From assembly GCA_040081465.1 (NCBI GenBank), contig JBEBGL010000001.1, positions 186,001 through 250,000 on the forward strand: a stretch of 64,000 nt of DNA, in the 5' to 3' direction. Position numbers and translations under genes: made by a program. Shown here piece after piece: positions 1-9,956 of the stretch (position 1 is the first letter of the stretch; every line of letters starts with the position of its first letter). The notes under the pieces are model-generated. The model had not been told where the DNA came from. It saw only the letters and a program-made list of their open reading frames with translations, and did not search any database. This DNA comes from UBA668 sp040081465 (lineage in GTDB: Bacteria; Actinomycetota; Acidimicrobiia; Acidimicrobiales; Ilumatobacteraceae).

Positions 1-938
1 CACTGCGGCGCGCAGGAGTGCAGTGGTGGCCGCAGTGGCGGCCAAAGCACCCTGCCGTCGTCTCGATGAAGCGATCGTTCCGTTGGGCCACGCTGTCGAT
101 TGTCGGCACTTTGGTTCCGACGGCCGCTGCATTGGTGATTGGCAACGGAGCTGCTGGCGGCGTCGCCGTGTTCGTATACGCCTTCGCGTTCTTCGTGCTC
201 CCCCATGCACTGATCGCAGTCACCATCGCCACCACGTTGGTGCCGCGGGTGGCCGACGCTTGGCAAAGCGAACGCCACGACGAGGTACGTGCTGCGATCG
301 ACGGCGCCGTTCGGCTGGCAGTTCCTTTGTTGGTGCTGGCCGGCGCGGGAATGGCAGCACTCTCTTGGCCGGTGACGCGCCTGCTGGCTGGCGTTGGTCA
401 GGCCGCCAGCCAGGGCTTCGGCCCGATTGCTCACACGCTGGCCGCGTTCGGCCCCGGCCTGATCGGTTACGGAATCGCGTTCGTGATGATCCGTGTCCTG
501 TTCGCGCTCGACGATGTTCGTCGCTCTTCGCTGTTGATGATCTCCGGCGCACTCACCGGCGTAGGAGTGATGGCGCTCGCGGCGCACCTGATGGCAGCTG
601 ACGAACGGGCGCCGGCGCTGGCCATCGGGTATGGCGCGTCACAACTGGTCGCTGCAGTGCTGCTCACTCGCCGCGTGAACGCACTGACAGGCGCGATGGC
701 ATTCGCGCGGCTCGCCCGAGTGCTACTCGAGTCCTTACTCGCCGGTTTCGCCGCCTACGGGGTGATGCTGATGGTCGTCGCACTATTTGAGCCCACGCGA
801 CTTAAGGCTGTGCCCGCAGTGTTGCTTGGCGGCATGTCAGGTGTTGTGGTCTTCGCGGCTGTCATTGCTGCGTTTCATCGCCAAGCGGTGCTAGATCGCT
901 GGCGCCGGGTTCGCTCTGCTGGCGACGCGGCGACGTAG
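1..938 (+). CDS. murJ: MurJ/MviN lipid II flippase, C-terminal part (5' end outside window)
   Basis: The reading frame is open to the left edge (first full codon at base 3), so about 312 C-terminal residues of a protein usually near 500 residues are present. Several hydrophobic segments are seen, and the stretch PHALIAVTIATTLVPR resembles the conserved MurJ segment in which a proline-rich helix is followed by TxLxPR. MurJ flips undecaprenyl-linked peptidoglycan precursor across the cytoplasmic membrane. The GTG at base 18 is not a credible start because it falls in mid-protein. The stop codon lies inside the 3' end of the convergent PAP2 gene, so the two coding regions share 48 bp tail to tail. 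Family assignment is by sequence resemblance; another MOP-superfamily polysaccharide flippase cannot be excluded without the N-terminal half. Confidence 0.75.
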   Translation, partial: LRRAGVQWWPQWRPKHPAVVSMKRSFRWATLSIVGTLVPTAAALVIGNGAAGGVAVFVYAFAFFVLPHALIAVTIATTLVPRVADAWQSERHDEVRAAIDGAVRLAVPLLVLAGAGMAALSWPVTRLLAGVGQAASQGFGPIAHTLAAFGPGLIGYGIAFVMIRVLFALDDVRRSSLLMISGALTGVGVMALAAHLMAADERAPALAIGYGASQLVAAVLLTRRVNALTGAMAFARLARVLLESLLAGFAAYGVMLMVVALFEPTRLKAVPAVLLGGMSGVVVFAAVIAAFHRQAVLDRWRRVRSAGDAAT

Positions 939-1757
939 CCGACTCTCGCGCCAGCGCAGCAAGGCGATGGCCGCGAAGAAGGTGACGACTCCGCCGACCG
1001 CATCGAGGAAGTAGTGGTTGCCGGTAATCACGATTGCAACCAGCGTTAGCACCGGGTAGGCGATGCCCGCTATACGAGTCGCGCGGTGCGTCCCGTAGCG
1101 GTACAGCACCACGGCGCACCACACAGACCACGCGAAGTGCAAACTCGGCATCGCCGCGTACTGATTGGCGACGGCCTTAGCAACAGGCGAGTGATAACTC
1201 CATAATCCGCCAACGGTGTCGAGCGTGTCGACAAAACACTTTCCGATCGCATAGCCATCTGGGCCAGGCACCGGAATGTCGTCGTTGCACTTGTACAAGC
1301 GCGGTGGTGCGAGCGGGAACGCCCAGTAGCCGATCAGCGCCAAGAACGTCGTGAAGCCGAGCAGGTTACGCATATGGCGGTAAGCGGCGTGACGTCGGCG
1401 GTAGAGCCAAATCAGCAAGCCGGCGGTGATGAGAAAGTGCAAAGTGCCGTACACGATGTTCATCACCTTGATGAACCAGTACGCCGCGAGCACTGCTTCC
1501 TGCATCGCCTGCTCGTGGAATATGAGCAGTGTCTTTTCCCAGTCGACGAGGTGTCGAGCATTCGAGTATGCGCGGTTGGTGACACCTTGATCGGCCAGGC
1601 TTCGAATGGTTTGGTAGACGTAATAGAACCCGATGACCAGCGCTGTCTCTCGCAACCAGCCGCGATGGACTCTGCGTGTAGGGAGACCGGTTGCCACTGG
1701 CGACACAGCTGGAGCCGGTGCCATCGCCGGGCTCGCCGGCGGCGAATCCATGTTCAC
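891..1757 (-). CDS. PAP2-family membrane phosphatase/inositolphosphotransferase-like protein (copy A)
   Basis: A 288-residue polytopic protein with the two active-site blocks of the PAP2_3 (AUR1/inositol-phosphotransferase-like) branch: PSLHFAW (replacing the usual PSGH) and GNHYFLDAVGG, which supply the catalytic histidines and aspartate. About six membrane spans follow a Pro/Ala-rich N-terminal tail. It starts 4 bp inside the end of its paralogue upstream (ATGA overlap), so the two are translationally coupled. The neighbourhood of glycosyltransferases suggests hydrolysis or transfer of a phospho-head group on a lipid carrier in envelope synthesis; the substrate is unknown. Its 3' end overlaps murJ in the opposite direction by 48 bp. 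Confidence 0.75.
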   Translation of the reverse strand: MNMDSPPASPAMAPAPAVSPVATGLPTRRVHRGWLRETALVIGFYYVYQTIRSLADQGVTNRAYSNARHLVDWEKTLLIFHEQAMQEAVLAAYWFIKVMNIVYGTLHFLITAGLLIWLYRRRHAAYRHMRNLLGFTTFLALIGYWAFPLAPPRLYKCNDDIPVPGPDGYAIGKCFVDTLDTVGGLWSYHSPVAKAVANQYAAMPSLHFAWSVWCAVVLYRYGTHRATRIAGIAYPVLTLVAIVITGNHYFLDAVGGVVTFFAAIALLRWRESRLRRRVASRANPAPAI

Positions 1758-2599
1758 ACCGATTCGTGAGCGAAGTCAGCGGGCAACGCGCGCATTGCAC
1801 GTCGGCGAGTGACAACTCGGAGGATCCAGTTTGCGAGCAGCATTACCAACACGCCGCCGACTGCATCGAGAAGGTAGTGATTGGCAGTCGCCATGATGGC
1901 GAAGAGGGTCATCCCAACGTGGAACACGCCGATGTTGCGTAGCGTGCGCGAGCGGGTGCAGGCGAAAATGACGACGGCGCACCAGACGGCCCAGGCGAAG
2001 TGCAAGCTCGGCATGGCGGCGAACTGATTCGCAATCGCGCGGGCGACGCCCGAGTTGTACGACCACGGGCTTCCGCCGCGATTGAGCGTGTCGACCACAC
2101 AGTTTCCGAACGTGCTCTCCGGACCGGCCGTTGCCACCCAGTCGTTGCAGGGAAACATGCGCGGTGGCGCCAACGGAAACACCCAGAAGCAGATCAGGCT
2201 GAGCCCGGTTGTCAGACCGAGCAGGTTGCGCATTCGCGGATAGATCGCCGGGTACCGCACGTACAACCAGACGAACACGGCGATGGTGCCGACAAAGTGA
2301 ACCGAGCCGTAGTACCCGTTGGTAAAGGTGATCAGCCAATCCCAGGTGGTTGCGACGCGCTGCACGGCTGGCTCGATGAAGATGTGCATCGCCTTCTCGG
2401 CGTCGACGATCCAGCGGGCATGGCGGAAAGCCCGCCCACGAGCACCAACATCGGCGCTGCCGCGGGCGAATTGGTAGACGTGATAGAACGCGAGCACCAG
2501 GAAGAGTTCGCGAACCCACGAGTTGGTTGGGCGCGCACGCGTCGGCTTCCAGTCGGTGCGCTCGGGCGCGACAACGTCGATGGTTGCGGACATCGGCAC
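1754..2599 (-). CDS. PAP2-family membrane phosphatase/inositolphosphotransferase-like protein (copy B)
   Basis: A 281-residue paralogue of the following gene, collinear over nearly its full length. Shared blocks include MRNLLGLTTG, FPLAPPR, AMPSLHFAW and ANHYLLDAVGG, which carry the PAP2 catalytic His/His/Asp set. Both copies keep the NCVVDTLN-like loop between spans, so the duplication is complete and both look functional. It lies 4 bp after the GT39-like gene, fourth-to-last in a minus-strand operon with GT2-GtrA and GT39-like enzymes. Possible roles are recycling a polyprenyl phosphate or adding a phospho-alcohol to a glycolipid. The family call is solid; the substrate is inference. Confidence 0.75.
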   Translation of the reverse strand: MPMSATIDVVAPERTDWKPTRARPTNSWVRELFLVLAFYHVYQFARGSADVGARGRAFRHARWIVDAEKAMHIFIEPAVQRVATTWDWLITFTNGYYGSVHFVGTIAVFVWLYVRYPAIYPRMRNLLGLTTGLSLICFWVFPLAPPRMFPCNDWVATAGPESTFGNCVVDTLNRGGSPWSYNSGVARAIANQFAAMPSLHFAWAVWCAVVIFACTRSRTLRNIGVFHVGMTLFAIMATANHYLLDAVGGVLVMLLANWILRVVTRRRAMRALPADFAHESV

Positions 2600-2603
2600 C
2601 AGC

Positions 2604-4052
2604 CTAGCCAGCGGGTGGTGCGAGGTCGCTGCGTCTTAAGACCTCCGCCTGACCGATTTTGCCCTCGCTGACGTACCCCTGCTCGATGGCCGCGGCCAGC
2701 AGTTTCGACTCGTCGCACTGCTCGAGGGGTTGCACGCGAATCACGTAATCCGGTGCGTCCGGGCCAGTCAGCAGGTCAAGTAGGCCTTGCTGGCCTCCGT
2801 CGGCCAGCCGCACGTGGTCTTCCCACAAGTAGCGATAGGGCGGTGCCTGCCCGACCTGCGAGTACAGGGCGGCGTCAGCGCAGTACGCGTAAATGGTCAG
2901 CGGGCCTCGCAGTTCTTCCTGGTCATCAAGCCACGTTGCGAGCTCGACGTTGGTGTCGGTGACATCGCCGAGAATCAAGCGCGGATTGGCGATCAGGGGA
3001 GCGGCGGCGGCAAGGGCTATGGCGAGTGCGATCTTGCCGTGGAGTCGGCCAGACTCGCCGAGCTTCGCCATTGCGACGGCAGCAAGCAGCGCAAGCGGGA
3101 AGGCGAGGATGATGAAGTAGTGGCGATGGAAACTGCCGCCCGTCACGAACGCAAATGTCGCCGCGAGCGTCCACAACACGATTAGCGCGGCACGCGGTCG
3201 CTGCAGTAACGAGAGCGGGCCGAGTGTGCGATGGGCGCGAGCCACGAGCGTGAGCGCCGGGACCAGCACAGGCACCATGAACAGCAAGCTGATTGCGAGC
3301 TTGTCGAGTTCGGGGTTCGACAGCGCGCTGCGCGCCTCGAGTCGGAAGCCGGCAACCGCATACCAATAGTCGCTCCAGCCGAGCGTGCTGCCGTGCCATG
3401 CACACGCTGCGACCACAACGCTGACTCCGACCCCGATGAGGACCGCGCTCACCAGCACTTGCCGGCGCGGTTGCCAGCGCAAGAGCCACGCGACCAAAAG
3501 CCACGCGAAGATCGCAAGCAAGATGTCGAACGCGGACTGTTTGATCGCGAGCGCGCAGCCGAGCAGCAGGCCCGCCGGAAACAGCCAGGGCAGTGTGATG
3601 CGCTCGGCGACAACGGCCGCCATGATCGCTAGTCCACCAAGTGCGAAGGCAGCGGAGAGCAGCTCGCCGTTCGACGCAAAACCCTCAAGCAGGGGAGACG
3701 CGGTGAGCGCCGCGGTGAACCAAGCGGCAAACGCACCGACGCGTGCGGAGAACAAGCTGCGTCCGACCGATGCAGACGCCACGACAGCGACGGCCCCGAA
3801 CAGGACAGCGAGCATGCGAACCGACGACACACCGGTGCCAGGGATTGCGTCCCATCCGCGGAACAACGCCATCAGTCCCTGCGGTCGATCGATCCATACG
3901 TTTTGGTAGAGCGTTCCGCCCGATGACCAATCGCGCGCAACGGACAAGATGCCGCCTTCGTCGGCGTAAAGCGGGGTGAACAGGAACCTCGCGCGCAGCA
4001 GGACGGACACGATCACTGCGCCAACGACGGCTCGTTGGTACGTGAGCTTCAT
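2604..4052 (-). CDS. GT-C/GT39-like polytopic glycosyltransferase
   Basis: A 482-residue membrane protein with about ten hydrophobic spans. The first extracytoplasmic loop contains PLYADEGGIL and later WIDRPQGL, the acidic-pair arrangement typical of ArnT/PMT-like (GT39, PF13231) enzymes that use polyprenyl-phosphate sugars. I chose ATG 4052, which overlaps the upstream GT2-GtrA stop as ATGA. The open frame extends 89 codons further upstream, but that extension is Arg/Ser-rich shadow sequence within the GT2 gene. The partner GT2-GtrA protein probably makes a polyprenyl-linked hexose on the inner face, and this enzyme would transfer it outside. Acceptor unknown. Confidence 0.75.
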   Translation of the reverse strand: MKLTYQRAVVGAVIVSVLLRARFLFTPLYADEGGILSVARDWSSGGTLYQNVWIDRPQGLMALFRGWDAIPGTGVSSVRMLAVLFGAVAVVASASVGRSLFSARVGAFAAWFTAALTASPLLEGFASNGELLSAAFALGGLAIMAAVVAERITLPWLFPAGLLLGCALAIKQSAFDILLAIFAWLLVAWLLRWQPRRQVLVSAVLIGVGVSVVVAACAWHGSTLGWSDYWYAVAGFRLEARSALSNPELDKLAISLLFMVPVLVPALTLVARAHRTLGPLSLLQRPRAALIVLWTLAATFAFVTGGSFHRHYFIILAFPLALLAAVAMAKLGESGRLHGKIALAIALAAAAPLIANPRLILGDVTDTNVELATWLDDQEELRGPLTIYAYCADAALYSQVGQAPPYRYLWEDHVRLADGGQQGLLDLLTGPDAPDYVIRVQPLEQCDESKLLAAAIEQGYVSEGKIGQAEVLRRSDLAPPAG

Positions 4053-5227
4053 CGTTTCGCCCACCGCGTGCGAACCACGTCGGTGGGTGTCGGTCGCGAT
4101 CGAAACACCCACGCCCGCAACAGCGCGAACCGAATCACTGCAAGCGAAAGCCAAAGCCCGATGAGCGCGAGCGATTCGCGGACTCGGTGATCGCTGAAGA
4201 CATCGGCGACCACCATCGAACTGACCACTCCGACCACTGCTGCCGCTCCAGAGCGCAGCAGGTGGCTGCCGCGGTCGGCGCGTCCGCGATGGCCGAAAGT
4301 GAACCGCCGGTTTGCCCACGAATTGACGAGGGTGACCACGCCGTACGCGAGCCCGGCAGCTGGCGCCGCCGCTAGCGATCCGCGGGAACCGAGATAGATG
4401 GCCAGCGATGCGACGGTGCTTGAGGCACCGACAACTCCGAAGCTGACGAGCTGGCGGCCCATGTCGTCGCTAAGCCCTGGCCTGCTGAGTTCTCCGAGGT
4501 CGGCGCGGCCACCGCCGCGGGCAAATGTCTTGGCGACCCGGAGCACGCCCTTCAGGTCTTCTGTAGCGGTCGACACCACATGCACGCGACTGTCAGGGTC
4601 GTCGACCCAATCAACTGGAATCTCGAGTACTCGCAGTCCGTTGTGCTCGGCCACAAGCAACAGCTCAGTGTCGAAGAACCAGGCGTTGTCTTCAATCAGC
4701 GGTAGGAGTCGTTCCACGATGTCGCGCCGCGCGACCTTGAAGCCGCATTGCGCATCGCGGAAGCGGTTGACGAAAACCAGTCGCAGAACGCGGTTGTAGC
4801 TGCGTGAGATGAACTCGCGGCGCGGGCCGCGGGCGACGAGTGCTGCGGGCGAAAGTCGTGACCCGATGCCGATCTCTGAGTGACCAGAGTGGATTGACGC
4901 CACGAGCGGCAGCAGCGCATTCACGCCAGTCGATAGATCGACGTCCATATACGCCACGATCTCGGCGGTCGACGACGACCAGGCAGTGCGCAGAGCTAGG
5001 CCACGCCCCTTGCGGTCGATCTCGACCACCCGGACATTGGACAGTTCGCCGGCCAGCTGGTGCGCGAGCGCTCTGGTTCCGTCGGTGGACGCATTGTCGG
5101 CAATCGTGATCTGCCAGCCAAAGGGAAACGACTCGGAGAGGTAGCCATGCAGTCGCTCAATGCTGAGGCGCAGAACGTGCTCCTCGTTGTATACAGGCAC
5201 CGTTACGTCGACTGTTGGGCCCGGCAT
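4049..5227 (-). CDS. GT2 glycosyltransferase fused to GtrA-type membrane domain
   Basis: A 392-residue two-domain protein. Residues ~1-240 are a GT2 domain (VTVPVYNEEHVL nucleotide-binding start; acidic DVDLS metal motif; QCGFK block) like dolichol-/polyprenyl-phosphate sugar synthases. Residues ~265-385 are a GtrA domain of four hydrophobic spans containing NSWANRRFTF. Such fusions make and help translocate polyprenyl-phosphate hexoses. Start ATG 5227 was preferred over the 51-codon longer open frame because homology begins there and a TATCAT hexamer lies 8 nt upstream, predicting a leaderless mRNA. It is first in the operon with the GT39-like and two PAP2 genes, and divergent from pyrG. Confidence 0.82.
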   Translation of the reverse strand: MPGPTVDVTVPVYNEEHVLRLSIERLHGYLSESFPFGWQITIADNASTDGTRALAHQLAGELSNVRVVEIDRKGRGLALRTAWSSSTAEIVAYMDVDLSTGVNALLPLVASIHSGHSEIGIGSRLSPAALVARGPRREFISRSYNRVLRLVFVNRFRDAQCGFKVARRDIVERLLPLIEDNAWFFDTELLLVAEHNGLRVLEIPVDWVDDPDSRVHVVSTATEDLKGVLRVAKTFARGGGRADLGELSRPGLSDDMGRQLVSFGVVGASSTVASLAIYLGSRGSLAAAPAAGLAYGVVTLVNSWANRRFTFGHRGRADRGSHLLRSGAAAVVGVVSSMVVADVFSDHRVRESLALIGLWLSLAVIRFALLRAWVFRSRPTPTDVVRTRWAKR

Positions 5228-5235
5228 CGGTGCGG

Positions 5236-5241
5236 ATGATA
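5236..5241 (-). promoter_or_regulatory. Putative -10 element TATCAT, leaderless promoter of GT2-GtrA gene
   Basis: TATCAT on the minus strand lies 8 nt before ATG 5227, with no Shine-Dalgarno sequence between. No convincing -35 is visible. Confidence 0.45.
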
Positions 5242-5273
5242 ACGGGAACCACCACCTGGCCCATCGCCCGCGG

Positions 5274-5279
5274 TATGCT
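5274..5279 (+). promoter_or_regulatory. Putative -10 element TATGCT of the pyrG operon
   Basis: TATGCT lies 64 nt before the pyrG ATG, which would give a leader of about 57 nt, unlike most genes here. pyrG has a ribosome-binding site, GGGG at 5332-5335, 8 nt before its ATG. No good -35 is seen. Confidence 0.35.
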
Positions 5280-5343
5280 GCAGTCCCGTTATCAGTTCGC
5301 GTCAAATCGCCGCAACGCTGAACACTGAAACGGGGCCGATGTA

Positions 5344-6982
<1,639 letters not shown>

Positions 6983-6990
<8 letters not shown>

Positions 6991-7543
6991 ACCGAAGGGC
7001 TTCCGGCACGTCTCGGAATCTCTGATCTACAAAGGCCACGTGTGGAACGTGGCACTGGCAACCTTCGAAGCACCGAGCGGCGAACTATTCGAGCGCGACA
7101 TCGTTCGTTCTTCCGGTGCCGTTGCAGTGGTTCCTTTGTTACACCGCGACGGGGTTCCCATCGTTGTGCTCGTACGGCAGTATCGACCGCCGCTCGATCG
7201 CGTTGTGCTGGAGATTCCGGCTGGCATCCGCGACATCGCGAACGAGCCGACCGAAGTGACGGCGGCGCGCGAGTTGGCCGAAGAGGTCGGCCTCGCGGCG
7301 GGAAGGTTGCAATACCTCACGCACCACTACACGTCGGCAGGAATGACCGACTCGATCGTTCATATCTACCTTGCGACCGAGCTCACAGCGGTGCAAGCGG
7401 CTGCGCACGGTCCGGAGGAAGAGCACATGGAGATCGTCGAGCTGCCGTTGGCGGAGGCAGTCGAGATGGTGGTGCGCGGCGAGATACACGACGCCAAGAC
7501 GGTCATCGGCCTGCTGCTAGTCGACCGACAGCTCGCGAGGTAA
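6983..7543 (+). CDS. NUDIX hydrolase, ADP-ribose pyrophosphatase-like
   Basis: A 186-residue NUDIX protein. The Nudix box is recognisable around AARELAEEVGL (the REx2EExGx core), preceded by VRQYRPPLDRVVLEIPAG, which is typical of ADP-ribose/nucleoside-diphosphate-sugar pyrophosphatases (NudF/MutT-like, GFRHV-ESLIYKGHVW start). It would hydrolyse ADP-ribose to AMP and ribose-5-phosphate in the cytoplasm. I placed the start at TTG 6983 because the family N-terminus begins there; upstream codons are pyrG in another frame. It lies between pyrG and xerD, the same position as in many actinobacteria. The exact start is uncertain. Confidence 0.85.
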
Positions 7544-7551
7544 GCGTAAGC

Positions 7552-8454
7552 GTGATCGTCGAGGACTTTCTTTCGTGGATGGCGAGCGAGCGCGGCCGCT
7601 CAGCAAACACGCTCGCCGCCTATCGACGCGATCTAGATGGCTACTCGTCGTGGCTCGACGAGCACAGCACGGCACTTAGTTCGGTGCAGCGAGGTCAGCT
7701 AGATCAGTTCGTGCAGTCACGGCGAGCTGGGGGAGCGGCCTCCGCAAGCGTCGCGCGGCAACTAGCGGCCGTGCGCATGCTGCATCGCTTCATGGTCGAG
7801 GAAGGCCTTCGCCCAGACGATCCATCGGCCGACGTCGAAGGTGTGCGCGTCCCCGCCGGCATTCCACATCCACTTACTGAACCGGAGGTGGAAAGACTGC
7901 TGTCCGTCGTGGTCGGCACTGACCCAGTGTCGTTGCGCGACCGAGCGCTGCTGGAACTGCTCTATGCGACTGGCGCGCGCATAAGCGAACTGTGTGGCCT
8001 GTCGCTAGCGGACTTCGACCGAGAGAACAAACTGGTGCGGGTATTCGGCAAAGGAGCGAAGGAACGTGTCGTGCCGTTTGGTCGCGTCGCCGAGGCGGCA
8101 ATCGACACCTGGTTAGCTTCCGGGCGGGTGCACCTGATCCCGAACCGCTGGGCTCGTCGCGGCGACGAAGAGGCCGTGTTCTTGAACACCCGCGGTGCCC
8201 GGTTATCGCGGCAATCGGCGTGGGCTGTCGTCAAGAAGTACGGCGACCAGGTTGGCCTTGGCGCGAAGTTGTCGCCCCACGTTCTGCGTCACTCGTGCGC
8301 CACTCATTTGCTTGATCACGGTGCCGACCTTCGCATCGTGCAAGAGCTGCTGGGGCACGCGTCAATCTCAACCACGCAGGTCTACACGAAGGTGAGCCAA
8401 GAGCGATTGTGGTCGGTGTACCGACAGGCGCACCCGCGCGCGGAGTCGCGATGA
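7552..8454 (+). CDS. xerD: Tyrosine recombinase XerD
   Basis: A 300-residue site-specific recombinase that resolves chromosome dimers at dif with XerC. It has an N-terminal SAM-like core-binding domain (residues ~1-90) and a C-terminal catalytic domain with all catalytic residues: Arg143 in TGARISE, Lys in GKGAKERVVP, His243-x-x-Arg246 in HVLRHSCATH, His in LLGHASIS, and nucleophile Tyr278 in TQVYTKV. Start GTG 7552 follows AGGT about 7 nt upstream; the longer open frame is the NUDIX gene in another frame. Its stop overlaps the HD gene start (ATGA). The context next to scpA/scpB and the length favour XerD over an integrase. Confidence 0.95.
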   Translation: MIVEDFLSWMASERGRSANTLAAYRRDLDGYSSWLDEHSTALSSVQRGQLDQFVQSRRAGGAASASVARQLAAVRMLHRFMVEEGLRPDDPSADVEGVRVPAGIPHPLTEPEVERLLSVVVGTDPVSLRDRALLELLYATGARISELCGLSLADFDRENKLVRVFGKGAKERVVPFGRVAEAAIDTWLASGRVHLIPNRWARRGDEEAVFLNTRGARLSRQSAWAVVKKYGDQVGLGAKLSPHVLRHSCATHLLDHGADLRIVQELLGHASISTTQVYTKVSQERLWSVYRQAHPRAESR

Positions 8455-8900
8455 AACCGTCGGCAAAGCTTGGGCACCTAGCGCGTCGCTTCTTTGGCTC
8501 GTTGTCGCGTCGTCCACCAGCTGCCGGTGATGTCGCGTGGGTACTCACGCAATTGTTGCCTGCAGAGTTGGCTCTGTGGCAATCGATGCCGGCGCAAGAC
8601 CGTCGCCACTCCATCGTCGTGGCCCGTCGGTTTGCTGGTCTCGTTGCGGATGCCAGTCGCGCCGAGGTCGCTGGCGCGCTGCTGCACGATGTGGGCAAAA
8701 CCCAGAGTGGCCTAGGAACGATTGGTCGCGTCGCCGCGACTGTCGTTGGCCCGCGCACGAAGCGCTTCGCCAGCTATCACGACCATGAGCCGTTGGGCGT
8801 CGGCATGCTGCGCAACGCAGGCTCGGAGCTCGACACGCTGGCACTGATCGAGGGAACTGGTCGTAGCGCCAACGCGTTGCGTGACGCTGACGCGATCTGA
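8451..8900 (+). CDS. Small HD-domain protein
   Basis: A 149-residue protein with a metal-dependent HD phosphohydrolase signature: RRHSIVVARR supplies the first His and ALLHDVGK the His-Asp pair. A later YHDHEPLG may add ligands. It is short compared with multi-domain HD enzymes, so the substrate (a nucleotide or phosphorylated metabolite) cannot be named. Start ATG 8451 overlaps the xerD stop as ATGA, so it is translationally coupled. In many actinobacteria a ParA-like gene sits between xerD and scpA; here this gene and the reversed trpS occupy that interval. Confidence 0.75.
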   Translation: MKPSAKLGHLARRFFGSLSRRPPAAGDVAWVLTQLLPAELALWQSMPAQDRRHSIVVARRFAGLVADASRAEVAGALLHDVGKTQSGLGTIGRVAATVVGPRTKRFASYHDHEPLGVGMLRNAGSELDTLALIEGTGRSANALRDADAI

Positions 8901-8918
8901 CCGTCGATTAGTACCGCG

Positions 8919-9905
8919 CTACGCGGGCAGCATGCCGACGGCGGCTTGCGCTCGTGCGAGCGTGGCCGCGGCGACAACACGGGCCTTGGCGGCACCCGCG
9001 CGCAGGAGCGATTGGAGTTCGGCGCGGTCGGTCATTAGCTCGTGGTAGCGAGCCTGGATCGGGCGCAGTAGTTCAACGACCGCCTCGCCAGCATCGGCCT
9101 TCAGCGGGCCGTACTGCGTGTAACGAGTCGCCAATGACTCGGGAGTCTCACCAGTGCAAGCTGCGAGAATCTCGAGCAGGTTGGTGACGCCTGGCTTGTT
9201 GGCACGATCGAAGCGCACCTCGCCGTCGCTGTCAGTGATCGCTCGCTTGAACTTCTTCACGATCTCGGCGGGCTCGTCGAGCATGCTGATGCAACCTGCG
9301 TCGCTGGCCGCCGACTTGCTCATCTTCGAAGTGGGATCCTGCAGGTCCATCACGCGCGCCCCGGCCTTGGGCGTCACCGCCTTCGGGATCACGAACGTCT
9401 CGCCGAAGCGGTGGTTGAAGCGCAGCGCGATATCGCGGGTTATCTCTACGTGCTGCCGTTGGTCTTCGCCGACCGGGACTTCGTCGGTGTCGTAGAGAAG
9501 GATGTCGGCCGCCTGTAGCGCCGGGTAGGTGAACAGGCCAGCAGAGATGAACTCGGTCTCTCGCTTGGCGCTCTTGTCCTTGAACTGCGTCATACGGCTG
9601 AGCTCGCCGAAGCTAACCGTGCACTCCATCATCCAAGAAAGCTGGCTGTGCTCGGTGACATGGCTCTGCACAAACACCGTCGCGACGTTGGGGTCGAGCC
9701 CGATCGCAAACAGCATCGCCGACAGTTCGAGGGTCGCCTTACCCACAGTGTCGGGAACCTCGGTGACGGTCAGCGCGTGAAGGTCGACAATGCCATGAAA
9801 CGCATCCTTGGAACTCTGGCCATCGACCCAAACGCGCAGGGCCCCCAGATAGTTCCCCAAATGGACTTCGCCGGTCGGCTGAATGCAGGAAAGTACGCGG
9901 GTCAC
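8919..9905 (-). CDS. trpS: Tryptophanyl-tRNA synthetase
   Basis: A 328-residue class I aminoacyl-tRNA synthetase that charges tRNA-Trp. The HIGH-equivalent is GEVHLGNYLG, after the family start RVLSCIQPTG. The KMSKS loop is SKMSKSAAS. Other family blocks are ILLYDTDEVPVGEDQRQH and AGLFTYPALQAADI. Length is normal for bacterial TrpRS. Start is GTG 9905, with TAACGT 6 nt upstream, consistent with a leaderless mRNA. It is the only minus-strand gene in the pyrG-to-aroA run and is divergent from scpA. Confidence 0.97.
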   Translation of the reverse strand: MTRVLSCIQPTGEVHLGNYLGALRVWVDGQSSKDAFHGIVDLHALTVTEVPDTVGKATLELSAMLFAIGLDPNVATVFVQSHVTEHSQLSWMMECTVSFGELSRMTQFKDKSAKRETEFISAGLFTYPALQAADILLYDTDEVPVGEDQRQHVEITRDIALRFNHRFGETFVIPKAVTPKAGARVMDLQDPTSKMSKSAASDAGCISMLDEPAEIVKKFKRAITDSDGEVRFDRANKPGVTNLLEILAACTGETPESLATRYTQYGPLKADAGEAVVELLRPIQARYHELMTDRAELQSLLRAGAAKARVVAAATLARAQAAVGMLPA

Positions 9906-9911
9906 GGCGCC

Positions 9912-9917
9912 ACGTTA
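9912..9917 (-). promoter_or_regulatory. Putative -10 element TAACGT, leaderless promoter of trpS
   Basis: TAACGT (minus strand) is 6 nt before GTG 9905. The same hexamer and spacing occur before the GTG of the creatininase-family gene at 53352. Confidence 0.45.
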
Positions 9918-9942
9918 CCCGTCACCATTGGGTGCGGGCCGG

Positions 9943-9948
9943 TACGAT
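9943..9948 (+). promoter_or_regulatory. Putative -10 element TACGAT, leaderless promoter of scpA
   Basis: TACGAT is 8 nt before ATG 9957 and shares a 51-bp divergent intergenic region with the trpS promoter. Confidence 0.45.
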
Positions 9949-9956
9949 CGCGAGCG

